Positions 33,890 to 43,529 of a stretch of 64,000 bases of DNA are shown piece after piece. The first letter of the stretch is position 1; each line of letters begins with the position of its first letter. Source of the stretch: Fibrella aestuarina BUZ 2 (GTDB lineage: Bacteria; Bacteroidota; Bacteroidia; Cytophagales; Spirosomataceae); assembly GCF_000331105.1 (NCBI RefSeq), contig NC_019012.1:62001-126000 (forward strand). Direction: 5' to 3'. The position numbers were made by a program, and so were the translations under genes. A model generated the notes under the pieces. It did not search any database. It was not told the origin of the DNA and worked only from the letters and a program-made list of their open reading frames with translations.

Positions 33890-34333
33890 ATGAAAAACCA
33901 AACACTGTTTTTCGCCCTGTTCGCCCTGCTGTTGGGGACACCTTCGTTGTTGTCGGCTCAGTCGGCTAACTACAAACACCCGATGTCGATCAACGCCACC
34001 GGCCAGATCAAAGACGGTACGGGCGTGACTGTCGGCAGCGTTTCCAAAGAGCAAATGATCATGGACGCGAACGGGAAAAAGATCGCCTTTGTGGACGGTC
34101 AGGGTAACCTCGTAGATGCCAAAACGGGCAAGAAAATGGGGCGAGTCGGCAAGAACAGCAACACCTATATGGATGCCAACGGCGACCTGATGTTCACCGT
34201 CAAGGACAACGCCGACAACACCTGCGACATCTTCAACGCGAAGGGTCAGAAAATTGGCAACGTCCATGACAGCTACAAAGGCTCGGCCTGTGCGCTGCAC
34301 TGTTTTCAAGACCGCCATACTCACAAGAAGTAA
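33890..34333 (+). CDS. Secreted protein of unknown function with DANG-type repeats
   Basis: The 147-residue protein has a signal peptide (LFFALFALLLGTPSLLSAQS) and a mature region with repeated short turns: INATGQIKDG, MDANGKKIAF, DGQGNLVDAKTGKKMG, MDANGDLMF, NAKGQKIGNV. The period is about 20 residues, suggesting a repeated hairpin fold. The C-terminus has CALHCFQDRHTHKK, with Cys and His residues that could bind metal. The family is not known to me. It follows the methyltransferase by 19 bp. Confidence 0.7.
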   Translation: MKNQTLFFALFALLLGTPSLLSAQSANYKHPMSINATGQIKDGTGVTVGSVSKEQMIMDANGKKIAFVDGQGNLVDAKTGKKMGRVGKNSNTYMDANGDLMFTVKDNADNTCDIFNAKGQKIGNVHDSYKGSACALHCFQDRHTHKK

Positions 34334-34406
34334 AGGGGCTGTCTGTCATAAATCATTCTGTATAAGGAATGATACGCTTTTCGTGAAGCTAAAAGAATAG
34401 AATACT

Positions 34407-35129
34407 ATGAAAAAGGTACGTACCCTTTGGCTCCTAATACTGATGACAGTAGTTGCTCAATTGAGCTGGGCGCACGGTGATCATCCAAAAAAGAAAGCGC
34501 GACCAGATTCTGTGCGCCGTGATTCGGCAGTTCAAGCCATACAAACCGCCCATCATGAGCACACCCTGTCAGGGAGTTTAACTACGGGTCAAGTGCAGGA
34601 CGTATCCGTTATGCCCGCCCCAGTGGCTGACTACCCGACGTATCATCCGATGGTGGTGCACATACCAATTGTGCTGCTGCTGATGGCAGCTCTGATGCAA
34701 CTGGTCTCGGTCTTTCGCACGTCAGTTTCGATTAATTGGCTAACGTTCGGGGTGGCCCTTGTCGGGACGGCGGGAGCATATGTTGCCAGTACGTATGTAC
34801 ACCCCCACACAGATGGCCTAAGCGACGCGGCACAAGCCGCTTTGGAGACGCACGAGATTTATGCCGATTATACGATGTGGCTGGGTTTGGCGGGTACGTT
34901 GCTGAAAGGGTTGACGCTGTGGCAACCCCGGAAGTGGCTGGAAGCCGTCACTTTGGCTACTCTTCTTGGTGCGGCTGTAGCGGTAGGGTTGGCGGGGCAT
35001 CAGGGTGGTGCGCTAACGTACCTGTACGGTATTGGTCCACGTGGGGCGTACCTCGAACAGCACGAAGAAGGGCCTGCTGATGGTAACCGGCATGAACATA
35101 ACCAACAGTCTTCCGAAACAACGCGATGA
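34407..35129 (+). CDS. DUF2231-like membrane protein
   Basis: The 240-residue protein has a signal peptide (LWLLILMTVVAQLSWAHG), a His-rich polar stretch (about residues 20-60, HGDHPKKK, TAHHEH), and four hydrophobic segments beginning YHPMVVHIPIVLLLMAALMQ, the conserved histidine-containing start of DUF2231. The C-terminus is again His/Glu-rich (EGPADGNRHEHNQQ). These may be heme- or metal-associated membrane proteins. The stop overlaps the PepSY gene (ATGA). A small inverted repeat ATCATTC/GAATGAT lies upstream at 34352-34373. Confidence 0.75.
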   Translation: MKKVRTLWLLILMTVVAQLSWAHGDHPKKKARPDSVRRDSAVQAIQTAHHEHTLSGSLTTGQVQDVSVMPAPVADYPTYHPMVVHIPIVLLLMAALMQLVSVFRTSVSINWLTFGVALVGTAGAYVASTYVHPHTDGLSDAAQAALETHEIYADYTMWLGLAGTLLKGLTLWQPRKWLEAVTLATLLGAAVAVGLAGHQGGALTYLYGIGPRGAYLEQHEEGPADGNRHEHNQQSSETTR

Positions 35130-35905
35130 GACGTACCTGGCATCTTCGTATTCGCCGGACCCACCGCTATCTGGGCCTGCTTATCGGCATTCAGTTTCTG
35201 CTTTGGACACTGGGCGGCCTATACTTCAGTTGGTCGAACCTTGATGACATTCATGGTGACCACCTGAAGCGACCAGTTCCGGCTTTTTCGACGGTTGCCA
35301 GCTTAGTTTCGCCCGCCGTGCCGCTACAAACGTTGCATGGACAGGGTATAGACAGTATCACATCGATCAATCTTATTGATGTAGCCGGGACCCCCTGTTA
35401 CCAGATAAGCTACCCGACGCAGCAAAAGGCTGGTTCGTCAACTACGCAGACCCGGCTGGCCGATGCCCTGACAGGACAATTCCGCGCTGAATTGACGCAG
35501 ACAGAAGCAATCACCCTGGCCCAACAGCGATTTGCCGGATCGCCGGAAGTTGCCGGAGTTGAGTATCTGACTACCACGAACGGCCACCACGAGTATCGGG
35601 AGAAGCCCCTGCCCGCCTATGCCATAACCTTTCGGCAACCGGCTCATGCAACGATTTACGTCGCCACGCGCCTGGGCACAGTGCAGAGTGTACGAACAGA
35701 CCCCTGGCGCGTTTTCGACCTGCTCTGGATGCTTCACACGATGGACTACGCCGGGCGCGACGACATCAACAACGGGCTATTGCGCGGTTTCTCGGTGCTG
35801 GGCCTACTCACCATTTTATCGGGTTTCGCACTATACGGGATTTCCTCTCCCGGCTTTAGAAAACGGAAAACCTTGTCAACTAAACCAGTTACGAATCCAG
35901 TATGA
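35126..35905 (+). CDS. PepSY domain membrane protein
   Basis: The 259-residue protein has an N-terminal membrane segment (HRYLGLLIGIQFLLWTLGGL YFSW region), a periplasmic PepSY-like part (QTEAITLAQQRFAGSPEVAG; YVATRLGTVQSVRTDPWRVF) and a C-terminal membrane helix (GFSVLGLLTILSGFALYGIS) after the LLWMLHTMDYAGRDD segment. This is the layout of PepSY_TM-type proteins linked with metal or electron transfer. It is translationally coupled on both sides (ATGA overlaps), so it works with the DUF2231 protein and the multicopper oxidase. Confidence 0.82.
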   Translation: MRRTWHLRIRRTHRYLGLLIGIQFLLWTLGGLYFSWSNLDDIHGDHLKRPVPAFSTVASLVSPAVPLQTLHGQGIDSITSINLIDVAGTPCYQISYPTQQKAGSSTTQTRLADALTGQFRAELTQTEAITLAQQRFAGSPEVAGVEYLTTTNGHHEYREKPLPAYAITFRQPAHATIYVATRLGTVQSVRTDPWRVFDLLWMLHTMDYAGRDDINNGLLRGFSVLGLLTILSGFALYGISSPGFRKRKTLSTKPVTNPV

Positions 35906-37383
35906 ACCGACAACACTTTCTAAAAACACTTGGCTTGGGTACGTTGGCTTCGGTCACTGTTCCAAGTCTGCTGGCGGGCTGCAACAGCCACGACATGTCG
36001 GCCATGAATATGGGAGGGGAGACAGCTACCGCCGTTACGGAAGGCTCCTTTACGACACCCCTTCGTTTGCTCGATACAGCCTCACCTTCCGGCCCACTCA
36101 GTGCTAAGTCTACGACTGAAGCTATCGTCGCCGGAAAAAATGCACGGGTACTTGGCTACCGCGATGGAATGTTAGGCCCCACGTTTCGCGTAACCAGTGG
36201 TGCGACGGTAGACCTGCGGTTTTTGAACGCACTCACGGAAGAAACAAACATCCATTGGCATGGCCTGTTGGTACCGGCCAACATGGACGGGCATCCCGCG
36301 CAACTTGTGGGGGCTGGACAGTCATTCAACTACACGTTTCGTCTCGATCAGGCGGCTACAATGGCTTGGTATCACCCCCACCCTCACGGCAAAACGGCCA
36401 AGCAGGCATACATGGGGTTGGCGGGGCTGTTTATCGTCGAAACGCCGACCGAGAAGGCCCTGAGCCTACCATCGGGTGCCTACGAACTCCCCCTCATTTT
36501 GCAGGATAAACGTCTGGACGCAAGCGGGTCGCCCCAATACAATCCGTCCATGAACGATGTAATGCTGGGCTACATGGGCGAGATCGTAACCGTCAATGGC
36601 GTAGCCTCACCGATGCATTCCGTTGCTACCCGGATGTATCGGCTCCGCTTAGTCAACGGCTCCAACGGGCGACTCTATAACCTGGCTCTCAGTACGGGCG
36701 CGCAGTTTTGGGTTATTGGTTCCGACGGGGGCCTGCTGTCGGCTCCTGAAGGCGTAACATCCCTGCTTTTGGCACCGGGCGAACGCGCCGACCTGCTGGT
36801 CGATTTTAGCTCCGTGCCGGTGGGGACGGAAGTGTATCTGAAAAGCAATACGTTCAGTGGTGGTGGGGCGCAGGGTCAGCAGGCGTTCAACCTGCTCAAG
36901 TTTGTGGTTAGCAAAGCTGAGACGGAAACCTTCCGGCTCCCAGCCCGGCTCGAAACAGTTACGCCGTTGGCCGCATCGGTGGCGACCAAAACGCGCACCT
37001 TCGACATTGGCATCGCTATGCAGGCCATGCAGGGAATGAACATGACGGGGATGCACACCATAAACGGCAAGGTGTTCAGCATGAACCGCATCGACGAGAC
37101 AGTCAAACTTGGCGATACCGAAATCTGGGAGTTCAACAATACGCAGGGCGACGAACCTCACCCCATGCATCTGCACGGGGCGTTCTTCCAGGTCCTGAGC
37201 CGCACGGGGGGGCGCAACGCGCTCACGGCCTCCGAGAAGGGCTGGAAAGACACCGTGTTGGTGATGCCCGGCGAGCGAGTAAGGATCGTCGTACCCTTCA
37301 CTAAGCCAGGTACGTTCGTTTTTCACTGCCACAACCTCGAACACGGCGATGACGGCATGATGGGCAACTATCAGGTCGCGTAA
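35902..37383 (+). CDS. Multicopper oxidase (CueO/CotA-like, lipoprotein-type)
   Basis: The 493-residue protein has the four copper-binding blocks: HWHG near residue 117, WYHPHPHG near 156, HPMHLHG near 420 and HCHNLEHGDDGMM near 475. The last contains the type 1 site (C, H, M), so the enzyme should be active. The N-terminus (NRQHFLKTLGLGTLASVTVP) looks like a secretion signal followed by LLAGC, a lipobox. A Met-rich segment (MQAMQGMNMTGMHTINGKVF) near residue 375 resembles the Cu(I)-binding insert of CueO. Role: periplasmic oxidation of Cu(I) to less toxic Cu(II). It overlaps the PepSY stop. Confidence 0.92.
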   Translation: MNRQHFLKTLGLGTLASVTVPSLLAGCNSHDMSAMNMGGETATAVTEGSFTTPLRLLDTASPSGPLSAKSTTEAIVAGKNARVLGYRDGMLGPTFRVTSGATVDLRFLNALTEETNIHWHGLLVPANMDGHPAQLVGAGQSFNYTFRLDQAATMAWYHPHPHGKTAKQAYMGLAGLFIVETPTEKALSLPSGAYELPLILQDKRLDASGSPQYNPSMNDVMLGYMGEIVTVNGVASPMHSVATRMYRLRLVNGSNGRLYNLALSTGAQFWVIGSDGGLLSAPEGVTSLLLAPGERADLLVDFSSVPVGTEVYLKSNTFSGGGAQGQQAFNLLKFVVSKAETETFRLPARLETVTPLAASVATKTRTFDIGIAMQAMQGMNMTGMHTINGKVFSMNRIDETVKLGDTEIWEFNNTQGDEPHPMHLHGAFFQVLSRTGGRNALTASEKGWKDTVLVMPGERVRIVVPFTKPGTFVFHCHNLEHGDDGMMGNYQVA

Positions 37384-37431
37384 ACGGCTCATTGTCAATT
37401 ATAAAAGAAAACGTTTCAATCAACTAATTCC

Positions 37432-37911
37432 ATGAAAACCATTCGATTATCTCTGGCCGCACTGGCTCTCACATTCTGTTCGCTGGGTGCGCTTGCTCAG
37501 AACACCGCCCCTACTTTAACGGCGTATTATGACGTAAAAGACGCACTCGTGGCGACCGATGCAGTCAGAGCCAAAGCTGGGGCTACAAAACTGGTTGCAG
37601 CCTTAGCTAAGATTGACGCTGCTAAGCTGTCGACAACTGATAAGAAAGCCTTGGCGATGGCTAAGACCAAAGCCACTGCTATCACGAAGACTACGGATGT
37701 GGACGTGCAACGGGAACAGTTCGATGGGCTGTCAACCAGTATGATCGCACTGGCGAAGGCCACCAAACCCGCTGCTAAAGCTTACGTGCAGTTCTGCCCG
37801 ATGGCCGCCGAGGGGAAAGGGGCCTCGTGGCTCAGCGACAAGAAAGAAGTTCGGAACCCCTACTACGGCGATAAGATGCTTAAGTGTGGGTCAGTGAAAG
37901 AAGAAATTTAA
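37432..37911 (+). CDS. DUF3347 secreted protein
   Basis: The 159-residue protein has a signal peptide ending GALAQ and a helical Ala/Lys-rich domain ending with the conserved DUF3347 block VQFCPMA, WLSDKKEVRNPYYGDKMLKC. The Cys-Pro-Met and the second cysteine may bind copper. The same block ends the second RND adaptor at 46.6 kb. It lies 48 bp after the oxidase and before a terminator, ending that operon. Confidence 0.85.
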   Translation: MKTIRLSLAALALTFCSLGALAQNTAPTLTAYYDVKDALVATDAVRAKAGATKLVAALAKIDAAKLSTTDKKALAMAKTKATAITKTTDVDVQREQFDGLSTSMIALAKATKPAAKAYVQFCPMAAEGKGASWLSDKKEVRNPYYGDKMLKCGSVKEEI

Positions 37912-37919
37912 GTCGTTAC

Positions 37920-37948
37920 GCGGGAGCCGTTTCCCAGACGGTTCCCGC
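37920..37948 (+). terminator. Hairpin after the oxidase-DUF3347 operon
   Basis: GCGGGAGCCGT (37920-37930) pairs with ACGGTTCCCGC (37938-37948), with one G-T pair and a seven-base loop. It is followed only by CTTACTTT, so the T-run is weak. Confidence 0.6.
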
Positions 37949-37971
37949 CTTACTTTCTATGGATACAGGGC

Positions 37972-38538
37972 ATGGCCGAACAAACGATTCATATCAAAAA
38001 CATGGTCTGCGACCGCTGCATTCGGGCTGTACAACGAGAGTTGGAACAGCAGGGCTACGCAGTGCGGCATATTGAGCTGGGCAAAGCCACTGTCGAACGG
38101 GAGCAGATTGATTTACCCGGCATTGAAGCTCTGTTGGAAGAGCAGGGCTTTGGACTCCTGACTGACCGCAATCTGCGACTGGTTAACCAGGTCAAAACGC
38201 TAATTATTGATCTGATTGGCAAGGGCGACGTGGCAACGATGAATGTGACCCTGTCTAATTATCTGGCCGAGCAGGTGGGTATGGAATATGCGTACCTGAG
38301 CCATTTGTTCTCCACTATCGAGCACCTCACCATCGAAAAATTCTGGATACTGCAACGGGTCGAGAAGGCGAAAGAATGGCTTAGCTACGACGAATTGTCT
38401 ATCAGCGAGATTGCCCGGAGGCTGGGCTATAGCAGTGTGGCGTACCTGACCAATCAGTTTCGGCAGATTACGGGGCTGACCCCGGCAGCCTATCGCAAGC
38501 AAGCCGCGTCGGATCGCAATCCGCTCGACTGGATTTAA
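37972..38538 (+). CDS. HMA-AraC fusion regulator (copper-island copy 1)
   Basis: The 188-residue protein joins an HMA-like N-terminus (residues ~1-65, IHIKNMVCDRCIRAVQREL with the M-x-C-x-x-C metal motif) to an AraC DNA-binding domain (residues ~85-180). The second HTH ends with SISEIARRLGYSSVAYLTNQ FRQITGLTPAAYR, the AraC signature. The protein is shorter than ordinary AraC regulators because the ligand-binding cupin is replaced by the metal-binding part. It probably senses Cu(I) and activates nearby promoters, including the one at 38.56-38.60 kb just downstream. A paralogue is at 50.85 kb. Confidence 0.85.
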   Translation: MAEQTIHIKNMVCDRCIRAVQRELEQQGYAVRHIELGKATVEREQIDLPGIEALLEEQGFGLLTDRNLRLVNQVKTLIIDLIGKGDVATMNVTLSNYLAEQVGMEYAYLSHLFSTIEHLTIEKFWILQRVEKAKEWLSYDELSISEIARRLGYSSVAYLTNQFRQITGLTPAAYRKQAASDRNPLDWI

Positions 38539-38540
38539 AA

Positions 38541-38598
38541 TGTTGATAGTCCGAGCCGGAATTCTGTAACGTATCGGGCCGGCCTCAAGCGACCTTTG
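38541..38598 (+). promoter_or_regulatory. Candidate copper-regulon promoter (site A) of the HMA-CusA operon
   Basis: GAATTCTGTAAC (38559-38570), containing half-site TTCTGTAA (38562-38569), lies 32 bases before a -7-like GACCTTTG (38591-38598). A weak upstream half TGTTGATA is at 38541-38548, 21 bases before. The same GAATTCTGTAA...GACCTTTGTGTTA arrangement occurs upstream of the CPC-type ATPase at 51.46 kb. Confidence 0.6.
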
Positions 38599-38631
38599 TG
38601 TTATTAATTGACGTAGAAACAAACAGGTCGC

Positions 38632-38844
38632 ATGGAAACGATACAACTGAAAACCAACATCAAGTGCGGGGGCTGCGTGGCCGCTGTTACGCCCATCCTG
38701 AACCAAACGGTGGGCGAAGGCAACTGGCAGGTCGATACGCAAAACCCCCATAAAGTGCTGACGGTACAAGCCAACGATGTGACTGCCGAAGCCGTCACTA
38801 AAGCTGTGCAGCAGGCAGGCTACAAAGCAGAGCCACTGCCCTAA
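38632..38844 (+). CDS. HMA-domain copper chaperone (copy 1)
   Basis: The 70-residue protein is a single heavy-metal-associated domain: LKTNIKCGGCVAAVTPILNQ with the C-x-x-C site at the usual place and AVTKAVQQAGYKAEPLP at the end. It is CopZ-like, though the residue before the first Cys is K rather than the usual M-T/S-x context. It would carry Cu(I) in the cytosol to an ATPase or regulator. It has its own candidate copper promoter and is followed by a terminator. A paralogue lies at 55.1 kb. Confidence 0.88.
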   Translation: METIQLKTNIKCGGCVAAVTPILNQTVGEGNWQVDTQNPHKVLTVQANDVTAEAVTKAVQQAGYKAEPLP

Positions 38845-38867
38845 CCGGGTACGTTGCGTTTTGCTCC

Positions 38868-38892
38868 AAGCCGCCCTCACAGGCGGCTTTTT
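38868..38892 (+). terminator. Intrinsic terminator after the HMA gene
   Basis: AAGCCGCC (38868-38875) pairs with GGCGGCTT (38882-38889) around CTCACA, followed by a T-run. It separates the chaperone from the pump genes, which begin at 38936, so read-through would set pump level. Confidence 0.82.
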
Positions 38893-38935
38893 TGTTAGTA
38901 CGCTGACGGCCAGATGAACCGAAACAACCGATGAG

Positions 38936-40306
38936 ATGATAGAGAGCCTTATAAAATTTTCGCTTCGAAACCGGCTATTGGTGTTGCTGGTCGCTGCCGG
39001 GCTATTCGCTTGGGGGGTGTACTCAGTGCAAACCAGCAAGATCGACGCAATTCCCGACCTATCGGAGAATCAGGTCATTGTGTTCACCGAGTGGATGGGC
39101 CGTAGCCCGCAGATCATCGAGGACCAGATCACGTACCCCCTCGTGACCAACCTTCAGGGACTGCCGCAGGTGAAATACGTGCGGGCCACGTCGATGTTTG
39201 GCATGAGCTTCGTCTATGTCATCTTCAACGACGATACGGACGTGTACTGGGCACGGGAACGGGTACTCGAACGGCTCAACTACGCGGCCCGGCTGCTACC
39301 CGGTGGCGTGTCGCCCACCCTCGGCCCCGACGGTACGGGCGTGGGCCACATTCTTTGGTACACGCTCGATGCACCGGGCATGGACCTCGGCGAGCAGCGG
39401 GCCGTGCAGGACTGGTACGTCAAGTTCGGGCTTCAGAACGTACCCGGCGTGGCCGAGATTGCCTCGTTTGGCGGCTTTCAGAAGCAGTATCAGGTTACGC
39501 TCGATCCCAACAAACTGACCTATTACAGCCTGAGCGTACCGCAGGTAATCGGGGCCATTCGGGCCAACAACAACGAAGCGGGCGGTCGCAAGTTTGAGTT
39601 AAGTGGCATTGGCTATATCATTAAAACGACGGGTTATCTGCAATCCGTCGAGCAGATTCAACAGATTCCGCTCAAGACCGAAAACAGCGTGCCCGTGCGG
39701 GTGGCCGACGTAGCGACGGTGCAGATGACGGGCGAAACCCGGCTGGGCATCTTCGACCTCAACGGCGAGGGTGAGGCCGTGGGGGGCATTGTGGTGATGC
39801 GCTACGGCGAAAATGCCGACGAGGTGATTGGTAACGTCAAGAAGAAGATGGCCGAGGTTGCTAAAGGCTTGCCCGAAGGAGTCAAATTCAACGTCGTGTA
39901 CGACCGGAGCGGGCTGATTAAGGAGTCAGTCGATTCGATTACCCATACGCTGGTCGAGGAAATGATTGTCGTGTCGCTGGTGGTCATTCTGTTTCTGTTA
40001 CACTGGCGTAGTGCGGTCAGTATCATCATTCAGATTCCCATCACCATTGCGACGAGCTTTATCCTACTCAATGCTTTTGACATTTCCTCCAACATCATGT
40101 CGCTGACGGGGATCGCGCTCGCCATTGGCGTAATCGTGGATAACGGCATCATCATGGCCGAAAACGCTTACAAGAATCTGGCGATCCGGCAAGCCGAACT
40201 CACGGGACAGCAGCGTACTCAGCCGCAACCGCCAACCATCAACGGCTATCAACCCATTGCGAACGGGCAAACGAACCGACCTGTCAGGCCCCAACAACGT
40301 ACCTGA
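38936..40306 (+). pseudogene. cusA: CusA/CzcA-type RND metal pump, N-terminal part (split by in-frame TGA)
   Basis: The 456-residue product is the N-terminal half of a heavy-metal RND pump: SLRNRLLVLLVAAGLFAWGV, IDAIPDLSENQVIVFTEW, and the transmembrane LVEEMIVVSLVVILFLLHWR with GIALAIGVIVDNGIIMAENA. A TGA at 40304-40306 ends it inside a Pro/Gln-rich cytoplasmic loop; one codon later an ATG in the same frame starts the remaining 647 residues. The loop is where Bacteroidota CusA proteins carry a variable insert, so the break removes no conserved element. It may be a nonsense mutation, or a working split pump by re-initiation; both readings are open. Confidence 0.75.
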
Positions 40307-40309
40307 ATT

Positions 40310-42253
40310 ATGTGGAAGACAATAAAGAGATGGCTGGGTTACGGGCCAAAAAATTACGTTGACGTACCTGAGGCCGAGCGGCTTGCCATCATTGAGCGGT
40401 CGAGCGTACAGGTCTCGCGGGGTGTGTTTTATTCGACCATCATCATCATTACCTCGTTTCTGCCCGTGTTTCTGTTGACGGGGCAGGAAGGCAAGCTGTT
40501 TCACCCCCTGGCCTGGACCAAAACGTTTATTCTGTTGGTCGATGCCGTGCTGGTGGTGACGCTCGCCCCGGTAGTGATTTCGTTTTTTATGAAGGGTCGT
40601 TTTAAAGACGATCACGCCAACCCCATCAATCGAGGGCTGGAACGAATCTACACGCCCATCATCCATTGGGTAATGCGCTGGCGCAAAACCACCCTTGCGA
40701 TTAACCTGCTGGCTCTGGCCGTGAGCGTACCCATGCTGATGAGCCTGGGTTCGGAATTCATGCCTCCCCTCGACGAACAAAGCATCCTGTTCATGCCCGT
40801 CACCCTGCCCGACATCTCGAACGCCGAAGCAAAACGCATCCTTCAGGTGCAGGACAAACTAATTAAGTCAGTGCCGGAAGTCGATAAGGTGCTGGGCAAG
40901 GCGGGGCGGGCTTCCACCGCTACCGACAATTCACCCATCAGCATGATCGAGACCATCATCATGCTCAAGCCCAAGTCAGAATGGCGGGCGGGCCTGACCA
41001 AGAAAGACCTCATCAACGAATTGGATGCCAAGCTGCAAATCCCCGGCGTGGTCAACGGCTGGACGCAGCCCATCATCAACCGCATCAACATGCTGGCGAC
41101 GGGTATCCGCACCGACGTGGGCATCAAGGTGTACGGGCAGAGTCTCGATAGCATCTACACCGTGTCGGAGCAGGTGAAAGCCCAACTGGAGGGCGTACCG
41201 GGCGTAAAGGCCCTGTATGTGGAACCCGTTACAGGTGGAAAGTACCTGACCATCGACATCCACCGCGACGCGCTGGGTCGTTACGGGCTGAGCGTGGACG
41301 ACGTAAACGGCGTGGTCGAATCGGCCATCGGTGGTTCACCCATCGGGCAGACCATCGAAGGGCGTAGGCGGTTTTCGATCAATGTCAGGCTGGCGCAGGA
41401 TTACCGTAATAGCGTCGAGCGCATCCGGCGCATCCCGATTGCCACGCCTGCGCTGGGGACCGTCCCCCTCTCGACCGTCGCCGACGTGCGCTTTGAGGAC
41501 GGTCCACCCATGATTACCTCCGACAATGCTCTACTGCGCGGGGCGGTGATGTTCAACGTCCGCGACCGTGATCTGGGCAGTACCGTACAGGCGGCCATCG
41601 AGAAGGTGAACGGGAGCCTGAAACTGCCTAACGGCTACTTTCTGGAGTGGAGCGGGCAGTACGAAAACCTCATCCGGGGGCAACGTACCCTGCTTTTGAT
41701 CGCGCCGATTGTGTTGGTTGTCATTTTCCTGTCGCTGTACCTGGCGTTCGGGTCGGCGCGGGAAGCGTTTCTGAGCCTCATTACCATCCCGTTCGCGCTC
41801 ATCGGCGGGGCGTACATGGTTTATTTCTACGGCGTGAACCTGTCGGTGGCCGTTGCGGTGGGCTTCATCGCGCTCTTCGGCATCGCGGTTGAAACAGGTG
41901 TGGTGATGGTTATCTACCTCAACGATGCCATGAAGCAGTTGGTCGAGAAGCGGGGAAACTCCCGCGAGGCCATCAGCCGCGACGAGTTGCGAGAATACGT
42001 GATTCATGGGGCCGCGAGACGATTGCGTCCCAAGATCATGACCGTGTCGGTGGCCCTGTTCGGTCTGGTGCCGGTGCTGTGGGCCAACGGGGTGGGCAGC
42101 GATGTGATGCTGCCGATTGTCTTACCCATGATCGGGGGTGTGCTGACTTCATCGACGCACATTCTGCTGGTTACGCCCCTGATTTTTTTGATGACGAAAG
42201 AATATGAACTCAAAAAATTTGGCAAACTGGATGTCCTGGAAGCGTCGCATTAA
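40310..42253 (+). pseudogene. cusA: CusA/CzcA-type RND metal pump, C-terminal part
   Basis: The 647-residue product resumes at the same cytoplasmic loop (VDVPEAERLAIIERSSVQVS, GVFYSTIIIITSFLPVFLLT) and continues to the normal end of the pump, with the second porter region, EWSGQYENLIRGQRTLLLIA and ALFGIAVETGVVMVIYLNDA. Together with the upstream part it makes about 1100 residues, a full CusA. The frame is the same on both sides of the TGA. It exports Cu(I)/Ag(I) across the envelope with the downstream adaptor and TolC proteins, provided both parts are made and associate. Confidence 0.8.
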
Positions 42254-43529
42254 CGCGCTGTGGCTGACTCTCGCGCTGGGTACGTACCTGGGTGGATCAG
42301 TCTTCGGACAGGTTGCCGGTACGTCCCCACAGCCCGACCCGGTGTTGCCGCTCGATAGTGTGCTGACGCAGATCGAAGCTCGTAATTCGTTGCTGCGGCC
42401 TTACGCCAGCCGGGCGGCTGCGGCTCGTGCTTACAGCGAAGGTGCCCGCTCGTGGATGGCTCCGATGGTAGGCGTAGGTACGTTCATGGCACCCTATCCC
42501 ATGCAGATGGTGATGGACGACCGCGACCGGGGCTACGGCATGGTGTCAGTGGAGCAGGATATCCCCAATCCGTTTAAACAACGAGCCAATCAAGTGTTTC
42601 AACAATCGAAAGCGGGCGTTGAAGAAGCTGGGCGGGGCGTGATGGCGAACCAACTCCGGGCCGATGCCAAAACGCTCTACTACGAGTGGCTCGTGCTGGA
42701 AAAACGGCGGGCGGTGCTGTCTGAAAACAGGCGCATCCTGCAAACGATGAAGAAGCTGGCCGATATCCGGTATCCCTACAATCAGGGGAGCCTGGGTAAC
42801 GTCTATAAAGCTGAGGGGCGGCTGTACGAGTTGGACAACATGGTCACGATGACTGACGCGGACATCGAGCGCAAGCGCATTGGCCTCAATACACTGATGA
42901 ACGTACCTAAGATCAATGCCTTCCGCATCGACACCAGTTATCGCCCGGCCCCGCCCTCGGCTGCTTTACCCTCGCTGGAAGACATTGGTACCCGCCGTTC
43001 TGATATCTTGAAAATGGACCGGCAAATCCTGAGTATGCAGGCGGGTATCGAAGCGCAGAAAGCCGAACGTCGGCCCGGCTTTCGGGTACGTTTCGACCAC
43101 ATGCAGCCGTTCGCGGGAACGAAGAGCATGATGCCCACGCAGTTCACGCTCATGGGCATGATCTCGATTCCTGTTGTACCCTGGGCTTCGCGGATGTACA
43201 AGGCCGAAATCAAAGGAATGCAACTCGACATTCAGGCCATGCGCGACGAGCGCGAAGGGATGCTCAACATGACGCAGGGCATGGTGGCCCAGATGCTGAC
43301 TGACCTGGGTAACATGCGAACGCAGCTCGATAACTATGAACGGCGCGTGATGCCGACGCTCCGCAAAATGTACGACACCCAATTGATTGCTTACGAGCAG
43401 AACAAAGCCGAACTGCCCGTGGTGATTGATGCCTGGGAAACGCTGAACATGACCCAGATGGACTACCTCACCCGGCTGGGTGACTATTACCGCATGATTG
43501 TGCAGTATGAAAAAGAACTGGAAAAATAA
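42204..43529 (+). CDS. cusC: TolC/CusC-type outer-membrane channel protein
   Basis: The 441-residue protein (432 if started at the ATG at 42231) has a signal-like hydrophobic segment (ALWLTLALGTYLGGSVFG), then long helices with ARAAAARAYSEGARSWMAPM, and QDIPNPFKQRANQVFQQS typical of metal-type TolC proteins. A second half repeats the coiled-coil layout (MTQGMVAQMLTDLGNMRTQL). It forms the outer channel of the tripartite pump. Its start overlaps the end of the CusA gene by 50 bases, and its 3' end overlaps the adaptor start, so the operon is tightly coupled. Confidence 0.87.
   Translation: MNSKNLANWMSWKRRINALWLTLALGTYLGGSVFGQVAGTSPQPDPVLPLDSVLTQIEARNSLLRPYASRAAAARAYSEGARSWMAPMVGVGTFMAPYPMQMVMDDRDRGYGMVSVEQDIPNPFKQRANQVFQQSKAGVEEAGRGVMANQLRADAKTLYYEWLVLEKRRAVLSENRRILQTMKKLADIRYPYNQGSLGNVYKAEGRLYELDNMVTMTDADIERKRIGLNTLMNVPKINAFRIDTSYRPAPPSAALPSLEDIGTRRSDILKMDRQILSMQAGIEAQKAERRPGFRVRFDHMQPFAGTKSMMPTQFTLMGMISIPVVPWASRMYKAEIKGMQLDIQAMRDEREGMLNMTQGMVAQMLTDLGNMRTQLDNYERRVMPTLRKMYDTQLIAYEQNKAELPVVIDAWETLNMTQMDYLTRLGDYYRMIVQYEKELEK

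Noticed and set aside
34352..34373. Inverted repeat ATCATTC/GAATGAT near TTCTGTAT before the DUF2231 gene
   Set aside because: Considered as another copper-regulon site, but there is no second half-site 21-22 bp upstream and no TANNTTTG box at the expected distance.
40064..40780. 238-codon open frame opposite the CusA genes
   Set aside because: Antisense shadow of conserved RND coding sequence; no family features.
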